From Oscillospiraceae bacterium (GTDB lineage: Bacteria > Bacillota > Clostridia > Oscillospirales > Oscillospiraceae): a DNA stretch of 38,941 bases. The position numbers and the translations under genes were made by a program. The notes beneath the pieces are model-generated. The model worked only from the letters and a program-made list of their open reading frames with translations, searched no databases and was not told where the DNA came from. Positions 1 through 8,964 of the stretch are shown here, one piece after another. The first letter of the stretch is position 1. Every line of letters begins with the position of its first letter. Location of the stretch: contig CACYLY010000013.1 in the NCBI GenBank assembly GCA_902775355.1, positions 1-38,941 on the forward strand. The letters run 5' to 3'.

Positions 1-33
1 TTTTGCGAGAGCGTTTTTTCGTCCAGACAATAT

Positions 34-74
34 AGAAAACACCGGGAATACTTTGTGTATTTCCGGTGTTTTCT
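34..74. terminator. Long hairpin, probable terminator upstream of the peptide cluster
   Basis: A 17-bp stem (34-50 pairs with 58-74, one G-U wobble) encloses a 7-nt loop. No T-run follows on the plus strand, although the 3' arm itself contains GTTTTCT and the flanks are AT-rich. It probably ends a gene lying left of the window or insulates the promoter at 150-178. The direction of termination is uncertain. Confidence 0.55.
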
Positions 75-149
75 GTGCCGTATGGGCGGAAAAGGGCCTT
101 GAAAAACCTATCGACTCCCTTAGCTGCACGCCCTAAACGCCGGTCGCTC

Positions 150-178
150 TTGACAAGACCCGGAATACAGCATATAAT
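150..178 (+). promoter_or_regulatory. Consensus sigma-A promoter of the peptide cluster
   Basis: TTGACA (150-155) and TATAAT (173-178) are separated by exactly 17 bp, a perfect match to the housekeeping consensus. The leader of about 70 nt contains a hairpin with arms 203-210 and 216-223 and a 5-nt loop, before the ribosome binding site of the 46-aa peptide gene. Confidence 0.85.
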
Positions 179-254
179 AACTCTGTTGAAAGCAAGTTTT
201 ATCGGACAGGCTTACCCTGTCCGGATCTATGATTTGTTGGAGGAGGGCATTTTC

Positions 255-395
255 ATGGAAAAGTATGAAAAGCCTCGGCTGGAAGTGGACTATTTCCTGA
301 CGGACGTGATCACGGAGAGCGGGCCTCCTGTCGCCTGCGGAGCGGAGGACGATGAGCTTCCCATCATCCCACTCAACGACGAGGGAGACTTCTGA
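255..395 (+). CDS. Putative RiPP precursor peptide, 46 aa
   Basis: This short gene starts at ATG 255 behind a strong GGAGGAGGG ribosome binding site and encodes 46 residues. The N-terminal half begins MEKYEKPRLEV and reaches a VITESG segment, a pattern like short leader peptides in Clostridia. The C-terminal half is acidic and Pro-rich with a single Cys (residue 29) and ends GDF. It has a consensus promoter and is followed by a radical SAM enzyme and a PqqD-like protein, the usual partners of a ribosomally made, post-translationally modified peptide. I infer that the N-terminal part is the leader and the part after ESG is the core. The modification is unknown. One Cys could allow a single thioether or another radical-dependent crosslink. 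No transporter or leader peptidase gene is adjacent. Confidence 0.7.
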   Translation: MEKYEKPRLEVDYFLTDVITESGPPVACGAEDDELPIIPLNDEGDF

Positions 396-428
396 TCCGG
401 CTTTTTGGCTGAGTTCTGCAATCCAGTT

Positions 429-462
429 AAGGCGCGAGCGGGGCACACCTGCATCGCGCCTT
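429..462 (+). promoter_or_regulatory. Intercistronic hairpin between precursor and maturase
   Basis: Arms 429-437 and 454-462 form a perfect 9-bp GC-rich stem in the 119-bp gap between the peptide gene and the radical SAM gene. Such hairpins commonly act as partial terminators or 3' stabilisers that keep precursor mRNA in excess of enzyme mRNA. That role is inferred here. Confidence 0.5.
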
Positions 463-514
463 TGGCATTTCTGCGCCGTTTTGCCCGGAGGGGAACGGCG
501 GAAAGGAGCGGCCC

Positions 515-1879
515 GTGATCCAGGAAATCTTTGCCCCGGACCCGGCAGCGGCGGGGATCCTGCGGAAGCAGAGCGGCACGGAGAACGCCGCGCTTCGCCC
601 GTCGATCTTCCTGCTTGCCTTTGAGCATCGGGGCGGCCGTTATCTCTTCCAGAGCCTGACCAAACAGTGCCTGCGGGTGGACCCGGCGCTGTATCGGGCG
701 GTCCGGGAGCCGGAGCCGGCCCTCTCGCCGGAGGATCGGCGCTTCCTCGCGGAACACTGGTTCCTGGTCCCGGCGGAGAAGGACGAGACGGCGCTGTTCG
801 AGGGGCTGCAGCGGCTGCTGCGCCTGCGCACGGCCCGGAGTCGGCCCTCGAGCTTCACCATCCTGCCCACCACTGCCTGCAACGCCCGCTGCTTCTACTG
901 CGTGGAGCAGGGGATGTCCGTCGCTTCCATGAGCCGGGAGACCGTGGAGGAGACCGTCGCCCACATCCTGCGCGGCCGGGATCCCGCGCACAAGGTCCAT
1001 CTGCGCTGGTTCGGCGGGGAGCCCCTGGCGGCGCCGCAGGTCATAGATCGGATCAGCGAGGCCATGGCGGGAGCGGGAGTGGATTTTGACGCCGCCATGA
1101 TCACCAACGGCATCCTGATCGACGAAAAGATCCTGGAGAAGATGTGCGGCCCCTGGCGCATCCGTCGGCTCCAGATCACGCTGGACGGCCCGGAGGAGGA
1201 GTATAACCGCCGCAAGAACTACCGCTTCGCCTATCCCTCCGCCTGGCGGGAGCTGCTGGACGTGCTCCGCCGCCTGTCGGAGGCCCCCATTGCCGTGGTG
1301 CTGCGCTGCAACGTGGATCGGGATAATGTGGACGGGCTGGGGCGGATGCTGGAGGAGCTTGCCGGCGCGCTGCCGAAGAAGGAGCGCTTTTACTTCTATT
1401 TCACCCCGCTCTACGCCCAGAAGGAGAGCCGGGAGCACGCGGAGCTGTTCCGCCGCTGCCTGGAGGCGAAGGTCCTGGCCAGAGACCTGGGCTTTCCCTA
1501 CGCCCCCACCGCGCCGCTGCACCGCTTTCGCCACACGGTGTGTATGGCTGAAAACCCCTTCGGCAGCCAGGTCATCAGCCCGGAGGGGCTGCTGTTCAAC
1601 TGCGACATGATGCCTGCCGGGTCCAGCTATGGCAGCGTCCGGGAGGGGATCGTCAAGCCCGAGCTGCTGCGGCGCTTCACCCGGCCGGAGCCGGTGGCGG
1701 AGCGCTGCCGGGACTGCCCCGGACTCACCAGCTGTACCAGCTTCACCGGCTGTCCCATAAAGCCGCTTCAGTGCCGCCGGGTCCGGGAGCTGGAGCTGCT
1801 CTGCGATCTGCGCTGCGAGCTGGACAAGGGAAAACAACCGGGCGAGGCCCGGGAAGAAGCGCCGGAGCTTCCATGCTGA
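515..1879 (+). CDS. Radical SAM/SPASM-type peptide maturase
   Basis: The 454-aa protein has a radical SAM core with the CX3CX2C cluster at C122, C126 and C129 (CNARCFYC), which binds the [4Fe-4S] cluster that cleaves S-adenosylmethionine. A GGEP motif follows (WFGGEPL), as expected for SAM contact. The C-terminal region carries many Cys residues (VCMAENPF, FNCD, CRDCPG, SCTSFTGC, LQC), the layout of a SPASM-like domain with auxiliary Fe-S clusters seen in peptide-modifying enzymes. About 110 residues precede the core and may include a leader-binding region. The GTG start at 515 is chosen because AAAGGAG lies just upstream. The gene sits between the precursor-like peptide and the PqqD-like gene, so the substrate is most likely that peptide. 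The exact chemistry cannot be read from sequence. Confidence 0.85.
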   Translation: MIQEIFAPDPAAAGILRKQSGTENAALRPSIFLLAFEHRGGRYLFQSLTKQCLRVDPALYRAVREPEPALSPEDRRFLAEHWFLVPAEKDETALFEGLQRLLRLRTARSRPSSFTILPTTACNARCFYCVEQGMSVASMSRETVEETVAHILRGRDPAHKVHLRWFGGEPLAAPQVIDRISEAMAGAGVDFDAAMITNGILIDEKILEKMCGPWRIRRLQITLDGPEEEYNRRKNYRFAYPSAWRELLDVLRRLSEAPIAVVLRCNVDRDNVDGLGRMLEELAGALPKKERFYFYFTPLYAQKESREHAELFRRCLEAKVLARDLGFPYAPTAPLHRFRHTVCMAENPFGSQVISPEGLLFNCDMMPAGSSYGSVREGIVKPELLRRFTRPEPVAERCRDCPGLTSCTSFTGCPIKPLQCRRVRELELLCDLRCELDKGKQPGEAREEAPELPC

Positions 1880-1892
1880 GAGGAGAGAGATC

Positions 1893-2153
1893 GTGCGTCT
1901 GAAAGAGATTTTTGCCCACCAAAGGATCGACGGCACCCTGTTTCTGGTGGCCGTAGGCGGGGAGGGCTTCGGCGGCCTGGTCCGCTGCAACGCCAGCGCC
2001 GCCGCCATCGTGGAGCTGCTGGGCGAAGAGCGCAGCGAGGAGCAGCTTGTGGACGCCATGTGCGCCCGCTACGACGCTCCAAGGGAGCAGATCGCCGCCG
2101 ACGTGGAGGAGATCCTGCAGACCCTGCGGAAAATCGGCGCTCTGCAGGAATAG
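1893..2153 (+). CDS. PqqD-like RiPP recognition protein
   Basis: This 86-aa protein shows the PqqD-family pattern: a short beta-strand N-terminus (TLFLVAVGG), a conserved turn region around LVRCNASAAAIVELL, and C-terminal helices ending QTLRKIGAL. PqqD proteins are winged-helix RiPP recognition elements that hold the leader peptide and present it to the radical SAM enzyme. It begins at GTG 1893 with AGGAGAGA immediately upstream, 13 nt after the maturase stop, so the two are surely co-transcribed. It probably works as a discrete peptide chaperone for the maturase at 515-1879. A strong terminator follows, so the cluster seems to end here with three genes. Confidence 0.8.
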   Translation: MRLKEIFAHQRIDGTLFLVAVGGEGFGGLVRCNASAAAIVELLGEERSEEQLVDAMCARYDAPREQIAADVEEILQTLRKIGALQE

Positions 2154-2169
2154 CACTTTGAAGAAAAAG

Positions 2170-2215
2170 CGCCGCGGCGGAGAGGAAAGAATTCCCCTCC
2201 GCCGCGGCGATTTTT
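2170..2215. terminator. Bidirectional rho-independent terminator
   Basis: A perfect 13-bp GC-rich stem (2170-2182 with 2197-2209) is followed by ATTTTT on the plus strand and by GCTTTTTCTTC on the minus strand. It ends the peptide cluster from the left and the feo operon from the right. Confidence 0.9.
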
Positions 2216-2372
2216 ACTTTTTCTTCGATTTGCAGTTCATCGAGCAGCCGGCGCAGTTGCCGGCGCAGCTGCCGCCGCAGGAGCAGCTTCCCCGGGAGCG
2301 GATCAGCCGCACAAGGGCCAAAAGCGCGGCCAGGGCGATCAGCGCCAAAAGAAAATAATCCAATAAGCCCAT
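2214..2372 (-). CDS. FeoB-associated Cys-rich membrane protein, 52 aa
   Basis: A minus-strand gene of 52 residues starts at ATG (CAT at 2370-2372 on the plus strand) behind GAGAGGAG. Residues 3-23 form one hydrophobic helix, followed by basic residues and a Cys-rich tail (seven Cys within about 20 residues, spaced as CSC, CAGNC and CAGC), then a Lys-rich end. This matches the small FeoB-associated Cys-rich proteins often encoded just after feoB in Firmicutes. Their role is not firmly established. Delivery or handling of ferrous iron at the transporter is the usual suggestion. It begins 12 nt after the feoB stop, so it is co-transcribed with it. The stop overlaps the last bases of the shared terminator. 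Confidence 0.85.
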   Translation of the reverse strand: MGLLDYFLLALIALAALLALVRLIRSRGSCSCGGSCAGNCAGCSMNCKSKKK

Positions 2373-2384
2373 GGAGATCTCCTC

Positions 2385-4736
2385 TCAGCCCAGCCCGACG
2401 CCCAGGCCGATCAGCCGCAGCAGCAGGGCCGCCAGCCAGGCCACGCCGCACTGCCAGAGGACCACGCCGACGGACCAGCCCCGGCCCAGCTCCCGCTTGA
2501 TGGAGGCGATGGCCGCCACGCAGGGGGTGTAGAGCAGGCTGAACACCAGCAGGCAGCCGGCCTGGAGGCTCCCGATGGCGGCGGATACGCCGCCGGCTTC
2601 GCCGAAGAGGATCTCCAGAGTGGACACCACGCTCTCCTTGGCCAGAAAGCCGCAGATCAGGGAGGTGGCGATGCGCCAGTCTCCCAGGCCCAGGGGAGCC
2701 AGCAGGGGAGCGAGCCAGCCGGAAACCAGGGCCAGGATGCTGTCATGGGAGTTCTCCACCAGGTCGAAGTGGGGATCAAAGCTCTTGAGGAACCAGACCA
2801 CGATGGTGGCGATCAGGATCACGGAAAAGGCCCGCTGCAGAAAGTCCTTGGCCTTCTCCCACAGCAGCTGCAGCACGTTCCGGACGCTGGGGAGCCGGTA
2901 GTTGGGCAGCTCCATCACGAAGGGCACCGCCTCGCCCCGGAACAGGGTCCGCTTGAAGAGCAGGGCAACCAGGATCGCCGTCAGGATCCCCAGCAGATAG
3001 AGCCCCGTCATCACCAGCCAGCCCTCCTTCGGGAAAAAGGCGCTGACAAAGAAGGCGTAGATGGGCAGCTTGGCCGAGCAGCTCATAAAGGGCGTCAGCA
3101 GGATGGTCATCTTCCGGTCCCGCTCGCTGGGCAGGGTCCGGGTGGACATCACCGCCGGCACCGTGCAGCCGAAGCCGATGAGCATGGGCACGATGCTGCG
3201 CCCGGAAAGGCCGATCCTCCGCAGGAGCTTATCCATAAAGAAGGCCACCCGGGCGATATAGCCGCTGTCCTCCAGAAGGGACAGGAAGAGGAACATGGTC
3301 ACGATGATGGGCAGAAAGCTCAGCACGCTGCCCACGCCCTCGAAAATGCCGTCGATGATCAGGCTGTGGACGGCGGGGTTCACGTGCCCGGCGGCGAGGG
3401 CCCCGTCGGCCAGCGCCGTGAGCCATTCGATACCCGCGGCCAGCAGGTCCTGGAGCCAGGCGCCGATGACGCCGAAGGTCAGATAGAAGACCAGGGCCAT
3501 GATGCCGATGAAGAGGGGCAGGGCGGTGAATTTCCCGGTCAGCACCCGGTCCAGCTTCTGGCTGCGCAGGTGCTCCCTGCTCTCCCGGGGCTTGTGTACG
3601 CAGGCGGCGCAGACCTTGCCGATGAAGTCGAAGCGCATGTCCGCCATGGCGGCGCTGGGGTCCAGGCCCCGCTCCTTCTCCAGCTGCAGTTTGATGTGCT
3701 CCAGCATCTCCTGCTCGTTCTTGTCCAGCTCCAGCTGCTTCAGGATCAGCGCGTCCCCCTCAATGAGCTTGCTTGCGGCGAAACGGACCGGCAGCCCCAC
3801 CCGGCGGGCGTGGTCCTCGATCAGGTGGATCACCGCGTGCAGGCAGCGGTGCACCGCGCCGCCGTGGTCCTCCGCGCCGCAGAAGTCCTGCCGCAGGGGC
3901 GCCTCCTGGTAGCGGGCGATGTGGACCGCGTGGCGCACCAGCTCGTCCACGCCCTGGTTCTTGGCCGCCGAGATGGGCACCACCGGCACGCCCAGCATGG
4001 CCTCCATGGTGTTCACGTCCACCGAGCCGCCGTTGCCGCGCATCTCGTCCATCATGTTCAGGGCGATGACCATGGGCAGCCCCATCTCCAGCAGCTGCAT
4101 GCTCAGGTAAAGGTTCCGCTCGATGTTGGTGGCGTCCACGATGTTGATGATGGCCCTGGGCTTTTCCTTCAGCACGAAATCCCGGGACACCAGCTCCTCG
4201 CTGGAATAAGGGGACATGGAGTAGATGCCCGGCAGATCCGTGATGCGGGTGTTGGGGCAGCCCCGAATGGCGCCGTCCTTCCGGTCCACAGTGACGCCGG
4301 GGAAATTGCCTACGTGCTGGTTGGAGCCGGTGAGCTGGTTGAAGAGGGTGGTTTTGCCGGAGTTCTGGTTGCCCACCAGGGCGAAGGTCAAAAGCTCACT
4401 CTCCGGCAGGGGATCGCCCGTGCCCTTGGGATGGAACTTGCCCTCCTCGCCCAGGCCGGGGTGAAAGCTCTGCTTTCTGGCTTTGTCCGGCGCGGCGGGG
4501 GCGGCGGGGGCCTCGATCCGCTCCGCCTCGATCTTCTCCGCGTCGGCCAGGCGCAGGGTCAGCTCGTAGCCGTGGATGCGCAGCTCCATGGGGTCGCCCA
4601 TGGGGGCCAGCTTCACCACGGTCAGCTCCGCCCCGGGGATCACGCCCATGTCCAGAAAATGCTGGCGCAGGGCCCCTTCACCGCCGACGGAGAGCACCCG
4701 GGCGCTCTGGCCGGGCTTGCAGTCTCGTAAGGTCAT
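2385..4736 (-). CDS. feoB: Ferrous iron transporter, FeoA-FeoB fusion
   Basis: This 783-aa protein joins an N-terminal FeoA SH3-like domain (about residues 1-75, with the typical LRQHFLDMGVIPG segment) to FeoB. The FeoB G domain has the P-loop GNQNSGKT (122-129), the switch region VGNFPGVTVDRK, the G3 motif DLPGIYS and the G4-like NMMD. The C-terminal half carries many hydrophobic helices with two Gate-type regions, for example the segment GFGCTVPAVMSTRTL, as in FeoB permeases. It imports Fe2+ across the cytoplasmic membrane, with GTP hydrolysis gating transport. FeoA fused to FeoB is a known variant and removes the need for a separate feoA. The promoter region at 4764-4817 contains a palindrome typical of metal-dependent repression. 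The Cys-rich partner gene follows directly. Confidence 0.95.
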   Translation of the reverse strand: MTLRDCKPGQSARVLSVGGEGALRQHFLDMGVIPGAELTVVKLAPMGDPMELRIHGYELTLRLADAEKIEAERIEAPAAPAAPDKARKQSFHPGLGEEGKFHPKGTGDPLPESELLTFALVGNQNSGKTTLFNQLTGSNQHVGNFPGVTVDRKDGAIRGCPNTRITDLPGIYSMSPYSSEELVSRDFVLKEKPRAIINIVDATNIERNLYLSMQLLEMGLPMVIALNMMDEMRGNGGSVDVNTMEAMLGVPVVPISAAKNQGVDELVRHAVHIARYQEAPLRQDFCGAEDHGGAVHRCLHAVIHLIEDHARRVGLPVRFAASKLIEGDALILKQLELDKNEQEMLEHIKLQLEKERGLDPSAAMADMRFDFIGKVCAACVHKPRESREHLRSQKLDRVLTGKFTALPLFIGIMALVFYLTFGVIGAWLQDLLAAGIEWLTALADGALAAGHVNPAVHSLIIDGIFEGVGSVLSFLPIIVTMFLFLSLLEDSGYIARVAFFMDKLLRRIGLSGRSIVPMLIGFGCTVPAVMSTRTLPSERDRKMTILLTPFMSCSAKLPIYAFFVSAFFPKEGWLVMTGLYLLGILTAILVALLFKRTLFRGEAVPFVMELPNYRLPSVRNVLQLLWEKAKDFLQRAFSVILIATIVVWFLKSFDPHFDLVENSHDSILALVSGWLAPLLAPLGLGDWRIATSLICGFLAKESVVSTLEILFGEAGGVSAAIGSLQAGCLLVFSLLYTPCVAAIASIKRELGRGWSVGVVLWQCGVAWLAALLLRLIGLGVGLG

Positions 4737-4763
4737 GATGACCGCCTCGATTCAAAGAGTTGG

Positions 4764-4783
4764 TAGTTAGCTCAAGCTAACTA
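4764..4783. promoter_or_regulatory. Palindromic operator, probable DtxR-family site
   Basis: TAGTTAGCTCAAGCTAACTA is a perfect 9-bp inverted repeat around a 2-bp centre. It lies directly downstream of the feo -10 box, where a bound repressor would block initiation. The TTAG/CTAA half-site resembles operators of iron- or manganese-dependent DtxR/IdeR/MntR-family repressors. The regulator gene is not in the window. Confidence 0.7.
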
Positions 4784-4788
4784 CTTGG

Positions 4789-4817
4789 AGTTTACCACAT
4801 CTAACTGCGCTTTGCAA
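4789..4817 (-). promoter_or_regulatory. Promoter of the feo operon
   Basis: On the minus strand TTGCAA (plus positions 4812-4817) and TAAACT (4789-4794) are 17 bp apart, and the -10 is preceded by TGG as an extended -10. It points into feoAB and its start site would fall within the palindrome at 4764-4783. Confidence 0.65.
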
Positions 4818-4882
4818 GAGGCATCGGCTGTATTGTGGGAAAAACCGGGGACAAAAACAGTCTGGCGGAGCGGGGGAGCCTG

Positions 4883-4891
4883 TGGTATAAT
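4883..4891 (+). promoter_or_regulatory. Extended -10 promoter of tex
   Basis: TGGTATAAT gives a perfect TATAAT (4886-4891) with an upstream TGn. The -35 region is poor, so this looks like an extended -10 promoter. It lies 32 bp before the tex ATG. Confidence 0.65.
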
Positions 4892-4922
4892 GCCCGGGAA
4901 AACAAAACGCAAAGGAGAAGCC

Positions 4923-7085
<2,163 letters not shown>

Positions 7086-7541
7086 ACAATTCGGAATTCG
7101 GAGTGCGGAATTCGGAATCAGTATATTCTGACGAACAGGATATGAATGACAGGGGCGCGGCGGTTTCGCCGCGTCCTCCTTCCCGCAGGGGCGACCTTTG
7201 GTCGCCCGCAAAGCCTTCCCCCTGCGGGAGAAAGGCAAAACCGCGTCCGTAGCGCCGGGCATTGCCCGGCGTCGCTCAGTCCCGCGAGAGGTTCGCCGAC
7301 CAATGGTCGGCGCTACGGAGAATCTGCGCCGTCGTCCCGTCTCGCGCTGTAGGGGCCCGGCCACGGGCTCCTCGGCGGCCCGCCGTTATCCGTCCGCGTG
7401 CGTGATCCGCGGCGCGATGCGGCGGGCGCTTCGTGAAGCGCCCCTACGGCGAGGCGGAGGCGTCGGCGGGGGATGGCGGGCGGCCGCAAAGGCCGCCCCT
7501 ACAGGGGCGGCGAGATCCACAGAGGAGGGCGGTTTTCGGCG
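7086..7541. repeat. Intergenic array of short GC-rich hairpin repeats
   Basis: This stretch has no supportable gene. It opens with tandem copies of the word GGAATTCGGA (7088-7118). At least seven separate hairpins follow: 7156-7173, 7189-7207, 7253-7271, 7294-7312, 7352-7371, 7424-7443 and 7478-7498. Several are followed by CTACGG, CCCCTACGG or CCCCTACAG. The stems share outer GGGC/GCCC-type bases but differ in their centre (for example ACCTTTGGT, ACCAATGGT, TTCGTGAA), always keeping self-complementarity. The same element recurs at 16952, 17146, 38689 and 38803. Open frames inside it lack ribosome binding sites and are not called. Confidence 0.8.
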
Positions 7542-7570
7542 TTGCCAAGCGTGACCGGTCGTGGTATAAT
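7542..7570 (+). promoter_or_regulatory. Promoter of the ispG-polC run
   Basis: TTGCCA (7542-7547) and TATAAT (7565-7570) are 17 bp apart, and TGG just before the -10 makes it an extended -10 as well. It lies at the right end of the hairpin array and 65 bp before ispG. Confidence 0.8.
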
Positions 7571-7635
7571 TATTTATTAGATCGCTTCACACAGAGCTTT
7601 GGCAAAGAGAATCACGAAGGAAAGCAGGTGCTTTG

Positions 7636-8688
7636 ATGCATAGAAGAGAAGAGACCCGGGCCATTTCCGTGGGCGGGCTGCGGATCGGCGGGGGCGCTCC
7701 CGTCACCGTCCAGTCCATGTGCAACACCAAGACCTGGGACGTGGAGGCCACCGTCGCCCAGATCAAGGAGCTGCGGGCAGCGGGCTGCCAGATCGTGCGC
7801 CTGGCCGTGCCGGATACGCGGGCGGCCCTGGCCATCGACAAGATCAAGGAACAGGTGGACCTGCCCCAGGTGGCGGACATCCACTTTGATTATCGCCTGG
7901 CCCTGATGGCGGCGGAGCGGGGCATCGACAAGATCCGCATCAACCCCGGCAACATCGGCGGGGCGGAGAACGTGCGACAGGTGGCCCAGGCCTGCAAGGA
8001 GCGGCACATCCCCATCCGCATCGGCGTCAACGCCGGGAGCCTGGAGAAGCCCCTGCTGGAGAAATACGGCCACCCCTGCCCGGAGGCCATGGTGGAGAGC
8101 GCAAAGGGCCATGTGGAGCTGCTGACCCGCTTCGGCTTCGAGGACATCTGCCTGTCGCTGAAATCCTCCACCGTGCCCCTGACCATCGCGGCCTACCGGA
8201 TGGCGGCGGAGGTCTTCCCTTACCCCCTGCACCTGGGCGTCACCGAGACGGGCACCGAGTGGAACGGAACCATCCAGTCCGCCGTGGGCATCGGCACCCT
8301 GCTCTCCGAGGGCATCGGGGACACCATCCGCGTCTCCCTCACCGCGGACCCGGTGAAGGAGGTCAGCGCCGGCATTGCCATTCTGAAGGCGGCGGGCCTG
8401 CGGAAGGGCGGCGTCAAATTCGTCTCCTGCCCCACCTGCGGCCGGACGGAGATCGACCTGATCGGCCTGGCCAACCGGGTGGAGCCCCTGGTGCGGGATC
8501 TGGACCGGGACATCACCGTGGCGGTGATGGGCTGCGTGGTCAACGGCCCCGGCGAAGCCCGGGAGGCGGACTTCGGCATCGCCGGCGGCAAGGACAAGGG
8601 CCTGCTGTTCAAAAAGGGCCAGGTCGTCGGCACCTACGACTACGACCAGCTGCTGGACCGGTTGATGGAAATGATAGAGAACGAATGA
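7636..8688 (+). CDS. ispG: 4-hydroxy-3-methylbut-2-enyl diphosphate synthase
   Basis: IspG (GcpE) reduces methylerythritol cyclodiphosphate to hydroxymethylbutenyl diphosphate, the penultimate step of the MEP isoprenoid pathway. The 350-aa protein shows the N-terminal barrel with GAPVTVQSMCNT and the KIRINPGNIGG segment. The C-terminal cluster domain has C265 and C268 (SCPTCGR), C300 (MGCVVNGPGE) and E307, the residues that hold the [4Fe-4S] cluster. ATG 7636 is chosen over an adjacent TTG at 7633. GCAGGTG and an upstream GAAGGA serve as ribosome binding sequence. It is followed by polC, a common clostridial order. No terminator is seen between them, only a repeat element. Confidence 0.96.
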   Translation: MHRREETRAISVGGLRIGGGAPVTVQSMCNTKTWDVEATVAQIKELRAAGCQIVRLAVPDTRAALAIDKIKEQVDLPQVADIHFDYRLALMAAERGIDKIRINPGNIGGAENVRQVAQACKERHIPIRIGVNAGSLEKPLLEKYGHPCPEAMVESAKGHVELLTRFGFEDICLSLKSSTVPLTIAAYRMAAEVFPYPLHLGVTETGTEWNGTIQSAVGIGTLLSEGIGDTIRVSLTADPVKEVSAGIAILKAAGLRKGGVKFVSCPTCGRTEIDLIGLANRVEPLVRDLDRDITVAVMGCVVNGPGEAREADFGIAGGKDKGLLFKKGQVVGTYDYDQLLDRLMEMIENE

Positions 8689-8691
8689 AGA

Positions 8692-8945
8692 AATGCAGAA
8701 ATGAAGAAATGAAGAAATGATTCCCCCTTCCGTCTCGTTCGCTTCGCTCACTCGACAGCTCCCCCACAGGGGGAGCCAAGAACGAGGACTTGCTTTTCTC
8801 GTCAGGGGAGCCAGGAGCGAGGGCTTGCTCCCCCCACAGGGGGAAGTGGCCGGAGGCCGATAAGGGGATAGAATCCGTCGGCGGAGCCGACACCACAATT
8901 TCATTATTTCTTCATCAACAAAGCGTCTTCATTTCTTCATTTTTT
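8692..8945. repeat. MITE-like intergenic repeat element between ispG and polC
   Basis: The left edge has overlapping copies of ATGAAGAAATGA (8701-8712 and 8709-8720). The right edge has the exact inverse TCATTTCTTCAT (8929-8940) and a related copy near 8900. Between them lie two CCCCCACAGGGGG-type hairpins, with a perfect stem around 8759-8776, and repeated GAGCGAGGGCTTGCT-like words. The layout resembles a small non-coding miniature element with terminal inverted repeats. No transposase or open frame with a ribosome site is present. Confidence 0.55.
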
Positions 8946-8964
8946 CAACCAACGGGAGAAAACT

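Noticed and set aside
66-254. Upstream extension of the 46-aa peptide gene to an ATG at 66
   Set aside because: The extension would start before the consensus promoter and includes a terminator arm. ATG 255 has a strong ribosome binding site.
2745-4730. Plus-strand open frame opposite feoAB
   Set aside because: Shadow of feoAB. The translated product is His/Gln/Gly-rich with no family resemblance.
4785-4922. N-terminal extension of Tex to an upstream start
   Set aside because: The extension would cover the divergent promoter region. ATG 4923 has AAAGGAG and gives the usual Tex N-terminus.
7146-7554. Open frames in the hairpin array
   Set aside because: No ribosome binding sites, and the frames arise from GC-rich repeats on both strands.
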